Source of the DNA: Capniomyces stellatus | Taxonomy: Eukaryota > Kickxellomycota > Harpellomycetes > Harpellales > Legeriomycetaceae | NCBI GenBank assembly: GCA_001661515.1 | Contig: LUVW01000001.1 | Span: 1,641,820 to 1,705,819 of the forward strand | DNA length: 64,000 bases | Direction of reading: 5' to 3' | Shown: one piece after another, positions 13,019-24,819 of the stretch | Layout of the letters: every line of letters starts with the position of its first letter | How positions within the stretch are numbered: the first letter of the stretch is position 1 | Made by a program: the position numbers and the translations under genes | Notes under the pieces: generated by a model | Databases searched by the model: none | Told to the model about the DNA's origin: nothing | Seen by the model: only the letters and a program-made list of their open reading frames with translations

Positions 13019-13592
13019 AATAGTATTGGTCAACGTGATAAAACGCTTTATATCTTTACTTTCACATTTGCTTTACATTTTAAATTGTTGATCGAGTTGA
13101 CTTATACATTTGTCTGTTTATCCCGTCAAGTTACAAAGCTTGTTTTTCAATAAAGCCTGCTACAAAAAAATGTGCTCTAGTTTGCTGCACCAAGAAAGTG
13201 GATTTGTTAAAAAGATATAGGTACTTGCTATTTGTATCAAGTCAAAGGTGCTGAGCCATAGTCTGCATTATTACAAGCGGCCAACAACCCATATTTCCTG
13301 TTATAATTATATTTTGCACTAGTTTACTTGGGTTTCGGGTAGGCACACAAATAAAGTAAATGAAGCAATGGTGACGATTTTAACTGGCTTGTTAGTTTAT
13401 ACAAGCTCATCCAAGTGCAAATTCTGGAGTACCAACTTGATTGGTATTAATTTAAACAAGATCCTTCTTTTAGAAATAAAATACGAAATATCTATAATTA
13501 TAAAGAGTAACAAAAAAAGGGTAAAAGCAAACAAACAAGAAGAAGGTGATCTAAATCTATGACGAGTCATATGTTTGGTAAAGTAGGTATAT

Positions 13593-14982
13593 CTACACTG
13601 TCTCCTCGGATGTGTTTTCCGACCTAAATTTATAAAATTGGTAGAAAACATAAAAATCCAGTGGTGGCGACAATATACACGCGAGTAGCCAGGGTAAATT
13701 GAGCATAATGTCGTTGTATTCCATGGAGTCGGCAAAAAATGATAGTGCATAACATAGATTTGCCATTTGGTTGTAAACAAACATCATGATCGACAATCCT
13801 TCGCATGACTTTAACTGGTGGTTTTTGACAATTTGGGGAACTCGAGATAATACTATTAAATATAAAACCGTGGGGGTTTAGTTAGCCGATTTATAAACTG
13901 GATTCAGCCGCAAAAGACAATGACCAAAACACGTTCTAGCACGAGTGCTAATCAAAACATGACTGCTGCAAAAATAAAGACGCTGATAAGTAGTTACCAT
14001 ATAATATCGAGCTTGTGTATCCAAGAACTTGAGGCCAAAATTTCATCTCTGAGGTAGCAGCTTTAACCTAGTATCGATAGTAGCAAATATCATCAGTCAA
14101 ATGGCCAACATTTTCCTGCTAAACAAATCTGATTGGATCTGCACAGCTCAATTTAAAGGCAAAGTGTACTTACATCGTCCACCTCTTTAAGAATAGGAAA
14201 CAATATACTGAATAAAACATAGCCAGCCAATGCAACCGCCAGAAATAGTACAAATGTGCTGCTGTAGCTACGCTTCAAATCCTCTGTATCCCCAACAGTC
14301 AGCTCGCTTGTGCTATCGCAACCAGCACCAATGGATCCATATGTTTGTGCATTGTCTCCACTATACTCGTGGCTACAGGCAATAAACGCGCTATTCTCAG
14401 TACTAACCGGTTCCATCAGCGCGCTCGCATTGCTTCCGTAGTACCAGCGATAGTAGTATATTTGGTAAATTATAATAACATCAGCTAGAATGTAGTAGGC
14501 CGCAAGTAGAATCTATATTTGATACATACACAAAAAGCCAAGCGTCCAAATTAGCTTTATATCCTTGCAAAACATAATAATTGCCGCTAGTGAAGATTCT
14601 AAACGAGAAAGGAAAAAACTTGTTTCTAGGCCTAATAGCAAGCCATTAAGTCTAGCTCTTACCGCAGTAAATATAATCCCTTGCATGTAGGAGCTGACTA
14701 AATTAAGAGCGTCAGCGATTAGCCAGATCCAGAGCATTGTCATTGATACCGATTCACCCGATTTGTTCTTGATGTTTTCTCTTATTTGACTACGCAAAAA
14801 AAAATGTTCAATTTCATTAGTCATTACCATTCTCAGTTCAACAGGGAATTGTGTTCAAGATAATAGAGTAGTACTTACGGGACAGTGACAATTACGGAGA
14901 AAATGATCGTTGCGAATCCCAGAGTTTCCGATAGAGTCTCTCTAAATGGAGTCGGTGCTAGGCTTAGTATTGCGGCATTCAT
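13593..14982 (-). CDS. PQ-loop vacuolar/lysosomal amino-acid transporter, copy A
   Basis: Seven-helix PQ-loop membrane protein of the Ypq1/Rtc2/PQLC2 type. This family exports or exchanges cationic amino acids at the vacuole (lysosome) membrane. Five exons: 14982-14879, 14789-14663, 14512-14174, 14067-13998 and 13852-13593, giving 299 aa. The start (MNAAILSLAPTPFRETL) matches the equivalent start in copy B. The first PQ loop reads PQIRENIKNKSGESVS, with intron 1 splitting the Pro codon. The second reads PQIVKNHQLKSCEGLS. LWIWLIADALNL follows the first loop, as in Ypq proteins. A variable hydrophilic Ser/Thr-rich segment sits between the two halves. The length fits the family (about 290-320 aa). 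It lies 916 bp downstream of paralogue copy B on the same strand. The substrate is inferred from the family only. Confidence 0.9.
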
Positions 14983-15898
14983 TCTTGGCTGCTTTAAAAT
15001 AATCAAATCTGTGATAAAAACGATTCCAGGGACTGTATGTTTGTATGCGTGAATCAAGGTATATAATAGGAGTTTACACAGAATAGCTGAATGGATCGCA
15101 GCAAAAATTTGCTTTCGTCTTTTATCAATCGCTATTATGTTGCAGCTAGTTGACGTTTTTCTTTTAGCTTTCGGATTTTTTTTAAATTGAAAAAAAAAAT
15201 CAAATGATTTCATAACAAAATTTGTAATACATTGGAATGATTCGAACAACAAATAGCGGTCATGTGTAAAGTCAAACGAGAAAGTTTGGATTCTTTTATT
15301 TCTTTCTTTTTTTTCCGTACAAATCAATGAGGTTTGATTACGTTTACTGAAAGTTTCATGTAGGAGGGTTACTTTTTGTAAAAGGGTGAGAGTTTCCCCT
15401 TAACAAACCCCAAAGTTTCCAGGTACACTGATGTAGTTTTGCGAATATAGCCGAACAGGCTAATAACCCGTGATATAGAGCTGAGGGAGTTCCTGAATTT
15501 ATGAAACTAAACAGTGATTGCTTTAGATTATTTTATTGACGAAATTGATGAGATTGGCGCGAGCTTTTTAAAGCCAAACCGGTTCTAACTGCAGGTTGAT
15601 TGTATTAGTTGACAGCAATTCACCCAGCCTTGGTTTAAAATGTCGGGCGGGTTTCTCGTTTCAAAGAATAAGTTGTAAAAAAATAATATAAAATGTAAAA
15701 AAGTAAAGTGTAAAAAAGTAAAATGTAAAACAGAAACAATGTGCAAAAAATAATATAATGAATTTTAATAAAAAAAAACAACAATAATATAATGTGTAAA
15801 ACAAAAACAATGTGACGAGTTTTTGGAGGACTAAAATACAATAACTTGGGCCATCTAATATTCAAAAACAATGGAGTATGTAGTGACGTCTCTTCCCA
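14983..15898. other. Spacer between the two PQ-loop genes
   Basis: Upstream region of copy A and 3' region of copy B. It holds a degenerate GTAAAA-type repeat (about 15671-15800). No other gene is seen. Confidence 0.55.
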
Positions 15899-17325
15899 TC
15901 AAGTGACAACACTTGGCTTTCTATCCGGATTATATATGTAGAATTGGTAGAAAACGTAGATATCCAAAGGTGGTGTTAAGCCGCTACCAAGTATCCAAGA
16001 CAAATTAACGATAATGTCGTTGTAATTTGTTGACTGTGCAAAGAATGATAGCACAAAGGTGATGCTTGCCAGCAGGTTAAAAACAAACATCATTATTGAC
16101 AGCCCTTCACACGATTTAGACTTGTGGTTTTTAACAATCTGCGGAATATGCGAGCCAACTAAGTTTATAAATTTGGCAGATTGTATTTTCAAGATATCTT
16201 CAACATATTTTCAACGCACTCTCCTTAATAGAAAGTTCAACATTTTTTTACTGAAGTTTAATCTCATCACACTTTTAGTACAATCAATTTTATAAGTATT
16301 CTTGGGTCAATTGGCAGGTCTGGCTTACCGTATGCTACTGCACTGATATATCCAAACACCTGGGGCCAGAATTTCAACTCGACAACCTTTCCGTTGTTCT
16401 AATCGTATGAATATATATGTGTTATAGCCTTGATCTCTATTTAAATAAAGTCAATAGCCGCACTGGTTTTGGTTTTGGCCTTATCTTACATTTTTTGACT
16501 GCTTGGGACAAGTAATTACGCAGTAGTACACTATAAACCCAAACATGACTAGTGCTAGTATAGCAGTTCCGATTTTATACGTATCATACTCTTCATCCTC
16601 AAAGCATGCCTCAGCAGTGTTTATTGGGTTCCGGCTGCTGTTTCTTGAACTCCTGTTGTTGCTTCTAATAGATCCATACGATGTTCCATTTGGGCGATTT
16701 ATCACTATATTTCTGGACAAAAACAGGCTGCTTTCGTTGCAGTCAGAAGAAACAACAGTTTTTTTGCTAAAGTAGCCAGCGTAATAGTACGTCTGGTAAA
16801 TTATAAAAATATCTGCTACCGTAAAGTACACTGCTAGAACGATCTAGGTTCAGTTATTTATTAGCCATAGCACTGTTATTTTTTATGTCAGTATAGTTGC
16901 TTGGGAAACGTTATTGGTTGCAGCGCATATCACACATACACACAATATGAATTCAGAAAGCAAGTGTATTTACCGCGGTGAAAATTATTCCTTGTTGAAC
17001 CGATCCTAGCAGGTTGAATATGTCGCCAATAAGCCAGATCCACAACATGGTCTTGGAAACCGACTCTCCCGACTTGTTTTTATAGTTTTTCCATAGTTGC
17101 CTACATTGGATATATGCGTCAATGTTTACAAGTGTTGAAGACGTTCACTACCAGTATTCTACGGCTATTGTAGTTTATATAAATTCATATTTCTTGAACT
17201 GATAGACCGCAAATGGCAGACTTGGATATCTATACTTACGGTATTGTAACAGTTGCCGAGAATAGTATTGATGCATAGCCCAAGTACTTTGACAGAATCA
17301 GTCTAAATGGGGTTGACTCGATCAT
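15899..17325 (-). CDS. PQ-loop vacuolar/lysosomal amino-acid transporter, copy B
   Basis: Paralogue of the neighbouring PQ-loop gene. Five exons: 17325-17240, 17100-16974, 16843-16490, 16398-16329 and 16158-15899, giving 298 aa. Exons 2, 4 and 5 have exactly the same lengths as in copy A (127, 70 and 260 bp), and all intron phases match (2, 0, 0, 1). PQ loops are PQLWKNYKNKSGESVS and PQIVKNHKSKSCEGLS. The central linker is diverged (Asn/Ser/Arg-rich). Ypq1-like function at the vacuole membrane is inferred from the family. The conserved gene architecture and head-to-tail arrangement show a tandem duplication. Whether the two copies differ in substrate cannot be read from the sequence. Confidence 0.9.
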
Positions 17326-18635
17326 ACTATTGCTATTGTGGTTATAGATAAATTTATTGGATCTTATACTTGCTTGTATACCTTTATTAAACTTATTTAT
17401 GGACGTATTTCCAAGTATCTTTGCTTTTGCATTTTTAGATGGTATTTTTTGACAAAGCCAAACGTTTTGTGTTGTTGCAGAACAAAGTCTGCTATAAAGC
17501 TGCTCTAGTTTTTTTATTTTATTTATTGAAATGCTGCTCTAGTTTTTGTTTTTTTCTTAAAACCCCAATTTGAAAATAAAAATAAAGCCCACTTTGGTTT
17601 TGTTTAGTTGGAAGCATGCTAGTGAAGATATGTTTAGTCTAAATTTATCCCGACTGTTGTTTTTGGCTACTCAGGTATACATCATCATACTTGGCACTTT
17701 GTATGTTACGCATTTAATATTAAAGTGCATTTGATGTCTAATTGCGTTTGGATTTAATATATATATACTTTTTATTGAAATGGGTTTAATATTCCTATTA
17801 AAATCCCCACATCATTTTATCAAATTAATTGCTCATTAATATAATAGTAATCGATATATTATTTACAACAAAAGCAATACAGAGATACGAACAATCCAAT
17901 TTCAAACAAATAAAATAGCCCAGCCTTGATCTGAATAAGCAAAGTAGCTAGCATGCTCAGTATTTCCAGACTGATGCTATTCAATTTGAGCCATTATCTG
18001 CCTCGGAAATTTGAACGATGGTGATCAAAGTAAATTTGGAATACTATATCCCAACTACTTCATACAATTAACAGTTATTTATAATCCAACCTTACCATTT
18101 ATAATTACATGTACTTTTTTATTGTTACCATAATTACTGTTGTTGCCATATCAAGGTATCCATTCATCCGCTCTACCCCTCTCTATAATCTCAACACTTT
18201 TATATATATGGCGGTTTAGAAGGCGTTTTTGTAAAAAGATACGAATAGCAAAACCTATTTTACCACTGAAATTTGAAACACCCTTGTTTACTGGTAATAA
18301 AAATACACGCAATTCCTCTAGAGCCTCATACCAATCTTAAAACCAAACATCGAGAAAAATCTTAGAGTAATAGTAATATGCAAAAGACTGAATTAAAAAA
18401 AACAGAAAATTCAGCTAGACTTTGCTGCGAATAAAAAGTTCATTTCACTTTCCAGTCTAACCAAACAACAGCAGTCTATAAAGGTATTCATCCCAGTCAA
18501 ATATCATATTTTCCCTAGCACTATAGCAGTCTAAATATCAGCTTTACTCTTACTTTTGAAGTTTTGCTTTTGAATCTTTGCTTTTACTTTTAAAATTTTT
18601 ACTTTTGAGTTTACAAATCGAATTACTACTCTGAA
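17326..18635. other. AT-rich intergenic region
   Basis: Divergent upstream region of PQ-loop copy B and the GDSL hydrolase gene. No coding sequence recognised. Confidence 0.5.
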
Positions 18636-20024
18636 ATGTTTGGGTATAAAAAACTTGTGGTGTTCGGCGATTCTAATGCGGATATTGGAAACGCGTATAA
18701 ACTGAGTAAAGGGTTCACACCTGTTCCGGGGAATTACAAGGGCCGATACTCAGACGGGCCAATTTGGTGTGATAACTTGGTCAGAATATTCGATTTAGAG
18801 AGCACAAACTATGCATACGGTATAACCCTGACAGTTTAAAGTTATTTTAGAACCAGAATTGAGTTTTTTTTTTTGGCTTACTTCTATTGCTTTTCCTGCT
18901 TTTACTATATTTCCCCATCACCCGCAGAAACAAACCTCCAGTTTTGGTCTGTTTAAAGTAGAAACCTACATTTTAACTATATTTTTTATAACTTGGTTAT
19001 ATTTAAGACAATGCGTTTATGTGGTATGTAATATAGGAAATGCGACAATCAACAATGAAAATACCGCTGGGACTATCACAAACAAAGAGACAGGCGAGCC
19101 TGTTGTGGTGCCAGGAGTAAAGCAGCAGATACTTTATCATTCACAAAAGGAAGGCAGCGTTTTATCTGGTTCTCAAGCAGAGGAAACGCTTTTTGCTTTT
19201 TTTGTGGGGTCTAATGATCTGACGTCGTTGGTGTTTCCAAGGTTGTTTAGAATATCCAAACAGTTGGAGATTAAAAACTTGGTCCAGGAGCTCGGTAAAT
19301 GCATTGTGAGTTGTACAGACATGGTTATCTTTGTTTTATTATTATTGGGATTAATGGTTATTTTTGTGTTTACTCCGTGGCTCTATACGTATTTATGATT
19401 TTATACACATTCATGGCTTTCTTGCTGGCAGACGTGGAAAAAACGGGCTGTATTAACAGGTAGTTTTGAACTATTGCTTTTTTATAGGATTTGCTAATTG
19501 AGAAGGTCAACGCCAAGCATATTCTAGTATGTAGCCTTCGTCCACGTGAAGACTATCCTGCGATTATAAACATGAATAACCCGGAAAAGTTTATGTTGGT
19601 CAAGAACACTACCCATGAGTTCAATAAACACTTGAAGGCTTCCATTGAGGCCAGAGCTAAATCGCCTCAAACAGCAAACATTATATTCTATGATAGTTAC
19701 ACACTTATGAAAAACGCATTTCTCAACCCCACGACATATGGTTTAAATAGTGACGTGTTGGTTCCTATTATTTCGCCTGCGAATGCCTCGGATGTTTCCA
19801 GCACCAACATCGCCAAACCGAAAGCCACCGAAAGCGGTGACTCCGAAGACAGTGAGAAGGAAAAAATGTGGTGGGACGCATTTCACATTGCTAAAAAACC
19901 TCACATGATGATTACTTCAGAAATCATTCATACTGTATCTTTGAACTACTTTAGACGCAATCAGCATTTATTGAAAGTGGATGCAGACACAAGGAGCCCC
20001 AAAGTTCCGAGCCCATCTCTTTAG
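18636..20024 (+). CDS. GDSL/SGNH-family esterase or lipase
   Basis: Serine hydrolase of the SGNH superfamily. Three exons: 18636-18819, 19037-19305 and 19488-20024, giving 329 aa. Block I is VVFGDSNADIGN with the nucleophile Ser at residue 13. Block III is FFVGSNDLTSL (Gly-x-Asn-Asp). Block V is DAFHIAKKPH with the Asp and His of the catalytic triad at about residues 281 and 284. The start is the only ATG in frame directly before block I. No signal peptide is seen, so an intracellular enzyme is likely, unlike the many secreted fungal GDSL lipases. A Ser/Glu-rich insertion precedes the catalytic Asp. The substrate (acyl ester, phospholipid or sugar acetyl group) cannot be told from sequence. 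Confidence 0.85.
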
Positions 20025-21464
20025 CTTCCAGTGCTATTATTTTAATTTTATCAAGAAGGTGTTTATTGTATTTTCTTTTCAATTATTTATATCTAGCTTT
20101 CCCTGACTGTTGGGAGGAAGGAAGGGATGGCATTTAGCTTAGTTTATTTCGGCGGGTTTTACTATTGTTAAAATACATGTATAGGCATGAGATTCACATG
20201 CTAATGGTGATATGTTTAAAACATTATTTTACAAGATATTAGCATCAACGACTAGTACACGCGTCTTTTTTAACGACTTTTGATTTAAAAAAACAGAGAT
20301 TAAAGAGGAAATCAAGAAAGAGAATGCATGATGCATTTGAATTCATTTGAAGCTGAACCAAAATATTATCTAGCTTTTCCAATAACAAAAATATCATATG
20401 GCACATGTTTCAACAAAAAGAAAACAGAATAACGAGCTAAATCAGTCCACCACTAAACTTGGTTTAAGGCTTAATTAATCAGTTGGTTTAAATAAACTGA
20501 AATCGATAAAAATTGTGTTTGTCCTACAAAGTGCCAAGAATGTGAAATAACGCTATAAAGGCGGGATTCTTATGTTAGGCGAGTCAAACTTATTTCATTT
20601 GACAGGCTGTGTTGTAAGCGCTTGTAGAATTTCTATGGCAATTACTGGTGGCATGTCCTTTCTGTCTTTAACTTTAGACCGATGGTCATTAAGCTGTTTT
20701 GTCTGAAGCTCAGTATCGGTCAAGCAGTGGAGATTCAATAGCACAGTTGAAAAAAAAGCGTAGCAGAGCTTGTATGCTATTTAATCAGTTGAATCTGTTT
20801 ACAGAAATCGATTATCCTCAACTCTGTTCAAACAGTGTTGTCTGTTGAGTCATTTTTTATAGCGTAGCAGAGCTTTGGTGGATCATTCTACAGATTTATT
20901 CTGAAACTATTATTTTAACTATTGATATTGTTAGCAAATAAACGGACGACTGTTCGACACAATTCTTAGTATTTTCCAACTCTAGTTGAATAGAATGAGG
21001 TCCAACGCACTAAAAAAAAAGTCTAAATCTTGATAATTTTGAAGTAGTTTTCAGCCAAATTGGTTGGCTAATTATGGAAATCGATATTCTTAAGATAACG
21101 ATTTTCACATGCAAACGGAAAAAACACAATGAAAAGGTGAATAGCCATAAATCAGCGGTATCCAATCATTAATCTGTCAGTTGAAATTATAGCTTTAAAG
21201 AATTGGTATGTTTACTTTATGAAGCTGTCAAGGACAATAAACAGAAATTTACAATCAGCTATTGGCTGCTAAATGTGTATTTTGGCCTTCAATGACTGAG
21301 GTAAATAGCCTTAACTGCATTTTAACTGCAATAGTTGCTCAGCAAAATAATTATATTAAATCCTTGAGCATTCAGGACGCTTTGTTTTTATTTATTTTCA
21401 AGTATAACCTGAGATTTAGTTTATGAAAATTTCAACTGCTTTTGTTTTCAATTTTTTTTTTTAT

Positions 21465-21528
21465 CGATTATTTTTTATCGATTATTTTTTATTGATTATT
21501 TTTTATTGATTATATTTTTTTATCGATA
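21465..21528. repeat. ATTTTTTATCGATT tandem repeat
   Basis: Four to five imperfect copies of a unit built on TTTTTTATCGATTA, some with TTGATT variants. Confidence 0.75.
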
Positions 21529-21719
21529 CCTTTTTAACATGTGGTAGTGACTTTCACACAAATCTTCACATCAGCCAAGAATAATTTATTTTTTATCAAA
21601 GTAGCCAAGGTTTTTTCATCCATAATCACCAAATTTACATTTCGATTTGGTTTTCACAAGTTTTCTTTTTATTTTTTTGTAAAAATTTGAAGAAAAAAAA
21701 AGAGATAAAGGCTAAAAAA

Positions 21720-21730
21720 ATTATATAAAA
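21720..21730 (+). promoter_or_regulatory. Candidate TATA box of the perilipin gene
   Basis: TATATAAAAG about 160 bp before the perilipin ATG, a good TATA match. The rest of the AT-rich flank also contains TA-rich words, so this is only suggestive. Confidence 0.35.
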
Positions 21731-21886
21731 GACTTGGGTTCTGGACAACATTTTGGAGTTTTCTTGTACTAAATAAACATCACAATAAAATCTAGTCAAA
21801 CTAACTAGTCGACTATTCAACAAGCAGACTAAGCTCATAACACAAGTATATATTTAAAGACAAACCACACACAAGCAAAAGAAGTA

Positions 21887-22933
21887 ATGGAGATTCAGGA
21901 TACGCCAGCAGCCTTTGAGGCAGTAGAAGATAAAGAAATGATGTTCAGCAGTGAGGTTGAAACAGAAAAGCAGCAGAGGTTCTTTGACCTTGTTTACAAC
22001 ATTCCCATTATCACCAGTGTTATTGGCGTGGTGCGCAGCGAGATCCCGAAGTCCAAATACACGCACCTGATTTCTAGCATGGCAGGAAGACTGGGGAGCT
22101 ATGCTGAAAACAATTTGCCTAAAAGCACATTTCTTGAGAAGCCGCTTTCCGTTCTGGACCAAAAGGCATGCAAGTCGTTGAAATCAATTGAGGTTAGGTT
22201 TCCTATACTTACTAAGCCGACCGTTGAGGTTGTAGAGGCTGTGCAGAATACTGTGACCGAAATTGAGTCAAAGCATCCAAAGGCCTACGGAGCAGCCAAG
22301 TTTGCCCAAAAAGGATCGACTTTTATATTCAAGAAGGTTCAAGAGTCGATTTCAGCAATTGGCTCAAAGGTTTTTATTGTCAAGTCAGATGAAGCATCAG
22401 AGTCTTCGTTGGATTATGCCTCTGAGCCACCAACCGAGCCAGGACTCAACGTTAGCATGCTTAGAAGAAAAATAAGCCAGCACGCACTGAAGTTAAACAG
22501 ACTTGAAAGATCAAAACAACTCAAGGAAAAATACCAGCTAGCATCCACATACTTGAACGAAAAATGCAAGTTGGCATCAGAAGGCGTCCATCAACTAACA
22601 ACTGCCGTGTATAGTATCACAGCTGAAAAAACCGAGAACTCGTTAAAATCAATTGAAAACTATAAGGCTACAATCGGAGAAAAGTACATCTTTTACAAAG
22701 AGATGATAATTACGCACGACTACACTAACAGGCTATATCTTTCGATATTCAGTTTTGAATCGGGAAACCCAAATCTTTACAAAGACATTGCTAACAGACC
22801 AATAGACAGAAAAACCATTGTCTCATCCATTCATGATGTTATAGTAGATGTTGATGCGAGAATAGGGTTTATTATTCAGGTTTTCAGCACACCTAGTAGC
22901 CTTAAAGATAACAAAGCGCAAATCACTCAATAG
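21887..22933 (+). CDS. Perilipin-family lipid-droplet protein
   Basis: Single-exon 348-aa protein resembling the PAT/perilipin family, which coats lipid droplets and controls lipase access. The N-terminal third reads like a perilipin PAT domain (RFFDLVYNIPIITSVIGVV, about residues 31-49). The 11-mer-repeat region then contains ACKSLKSIEVRFPILTKP, close to the animal pattern in which ACKGL is followed by LPILNQP. There is no transmembrane segment or signal peptide. The C-terminal half is helical and charged and less conserved. Filamentous fungi carry perilipins of this kind (Metarhizium MPL1 is the described example) while budding yeast lacks a close one. Both neighbouring genes are unrelated. 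The family call is good; the exact subfamily is uncertain. Confidence 0.8.
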   Translation: MEIQDTPAAFEAVEDKEMMFSSEVETEKQQRFFDLVYNIPIITSVIGVVRSEIPKSKYTHLISSMAGRLGSYAENNLPKSTFLEKPLSVLDQKACKSLKSIEVRFPILTKPTVEVVEAVQNTVTEIESKHPKAYGAAKFAQKGSTFIFKKVQESISAIGSKVFIVKSDEASESSLDYASEPPTEPGLNVSMLRRKISQHALKLNRLERSKQLKEKYQLASTYLNEKCKLASEGVHQLTTAVYSITAEKTENSLKSIENYKATIGEKYIFYKEMIITHDYTNRLYLSIFSFESGNPNLYKDIANRPIDRKTIVSSIHDVIVDVDARIGFIIQVFSTPSSLKDNKAQITQ

Positions 22934-23709
22934 GCTGCACTTTACGCAACTTGCATATTTTCAAATAGTGTACCAACAGCTGTTCCATGCTAATGTGGCA
23001 CTATATTTTGTTTTGTTTTGTTTTTTTAATAGAAAGAAAATACTTCATTTCAATAAATAAATAAAAGAAAATACCTTATTGGAACATGGTTTGTAATACT
23101 ATGAAAAACCTGTTTACTGTTTTTGTCGTTTTGCATGGGGGTATAAACGGAGTTTATTATTCGTTTGTAATAAAATGGTGACGGTAAAAATATGTGAAAG
23201 GGTAACATTCAAACTCTTGGTATGCTGGTGTTCAGACAATTCAAATGCAGTGTTATAAACCACGTCGATGGCGATGTTGGGTTTGGAAAAGCAGAAGGAA
23301 AAAAGTCGAGTCAGGACAGTATGTGGCAAAAATCTAGGACTCCAATTATATTGATTTAAAAAAAAAAGCTGCTTAGAACTCGAAAAGTTGGGTGAATCAT
23401 TGATCATATAAAAGATTGTAATACATAAATCAGACCAATAATAATGTGGCATTGATTTTAAACCAATAGCGATTAGTACTTTACATTCGCTAAAGATAAT
23501 ATTTGTGTTTACGTTAATCAAAAAAGGAACATTTCGTCAGTACTTTTCGCTTTGGAAAAGAAAAAAGAAGAAAGAAAAAAAGTAAACAGTAAACAGTAAA
23601 CAACTCAGGCCTAAAAACCATAGTCTAAAAAACCCAGCAGTAAAACAAAAAGGCATCCTTTCCATTTATACTTGGCAAACACATTCTTTACTAACAACAG
23701 ATAACCAAA
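22934..23709. other. Spacer between perilipin and dynein light chain genes
   Basis: AT-rich, no coding sequence recognised. A GTAAACA tandem triplet (about 23583-23602) precedes the dynein light chain gene. Confidence 0.5.
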
Positions 23710-24144
23710 ATGTCCGACTTAAAGGTAACAGTTAAAAGCGCAGATATGGATGATCAGCTCCAAGCAGAAATCATCGAGCTCACAGTAACAGCTTTTTCCG
23801 AGCACAAAATCGAAAAAGATATTGCTGCTAGCATTAAACGGGAGTGCGACAAAAAGTTTGGGCCAACATGGCATGCTATTGTAGGAAAGAATTTCGGATC
23901 ATATGTCACACACGGTAAGCTCTGTGACTATTATTTGTTATTAAAGCTGTTGGTTGAGTATTCTCGCCTTTTATTTTATGGCTAGCTTGCTATTAAGAAT
24001 TTATGTATTGGGCGTGTGTTTTTCTAGTGTGTTAATTGAGGGCGTAGCTAAACTTACTTTGATGTTTATTGGATTGTAGAAACAAAGCATTTCATTTACT
24101 TTTATGTTGACAAAACAGCCATTCTCCTCTTCAAGTCTGGATAG
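23710..24144 (+). CDS. DYNLL1: Dynein light chain LC8
   Basis: LC8-type dynein light chain, a dimerisation hub for dynein intermediate chain and many other partners. Two exons: 23710-23914 and 24080-24144, giving 89 aa, exactly the usual LC8 length. Hallmarks are IEKDIAASIKRECDKKFGPTW, the NFGSYVTHETKHFIYFY core that forms the ligand-binding strand, and the AILLFKSG C-terminus. Intron 1 (165 bp) splits the Glu codon after VTH. The protein is highly conserved, with a slightly diverged N-terminus (MSDLKVTVKSADMDDQLQAE). Expected in the cytoplasm on microtubule motors. Confidence 0.97.
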
Positions 24145-24819
24145 CTTTGATTTCGATTTTAATCTGGATTACTCTTCCTTAACTTTGCTTTAAAATTCGA
24201 TTTTATGCCCAACATAACGTGGTTTTCCTGCAACTCTGGCAACATTTTATTAATAATAAACATATCAAAATTTAAACAACTCAAGTTTCAAATAGCTAAT
24301 GAAAAAAGCTCGAGTTTGGATGCCGTTCAGTTCAATAGCCCAAAGTTCATTGTGCCACGTTGACTCGTATCTAATATATATATATATATGATACACCAGT
24401 AGTGCCAAAAGTAGCAGCGTCAAACGTGTGCGTACAAGCAATACTATAAAACGAGCGGAACTTCTCCAAAGTGCCATTTGTGCAGAGTGAATATTTTCCA
24501 GCGCCCAACTAAGTTTAATATAACGGTTGTAACTTTGATTTCACTAAACAATATAAGGCTGCTTTGCTTGTGGTGATAACGTGAAACAATCTGAAGCCAA
24601 AGTGTAACTCAAAAAAGAAATTAGAAGAAAAATAAAATTGGGAGTAGCAAGGAAAATAAAATTGAATAATAGTAAGAAAGAATAAATAAAACAAAAGTGT
24701 AAAACAAAACAACGAATACTCTACAAGTCAAGTAAACAGGTCTATGGTTAAAAAAAAAAAAAGTCTTCCACCAGCCAAAGGGTGGGGTGGCACATCTTCA
24801 ATAGGCAATGTCAACCTAG
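24145..24819. other. Spacer with a short AT microsatellite
   Basis: Intergenic between convergent genes. A short ATATATAT run lies at about 24375-24389. No supported gene. Confidence 0.5.

Larger units (their letters stand above)
9320..13592. other. Long AT-rich gene-free stretch
   Basis: No ORF here resembles a protein family and no spliced gene could be assembled. It contains pyrimidine-rich sequence just upstream of the Bud6-like start, an ATAACATA-type simple repeat (about 11283-11368), an N gap in poly-C (12821-12857) and a 14-bp minisatellite (12921-13018). A short or poorly conserved gene could be missed. Confidence 0.5.
20025..21886. other. AT-rich intergenic region upstream of the perilipin gene
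   Basis: No gene recognised. A 15-bp word (AGCGTAGCAGAGCTT) occurs twice about 106 bp apart (20757 and 20863). A TATCGATTATTTTT tandem repeat lies at about 21465-21528. Confidence 0.5.

Noticed and set aside
24265..24477. 70-aa minus-strand ORF with a hydrophobic stretch
   Set aside because: Part of it is coded by an AT microsatellite; no homology, no context. A small membrane protein cannot be excluded.
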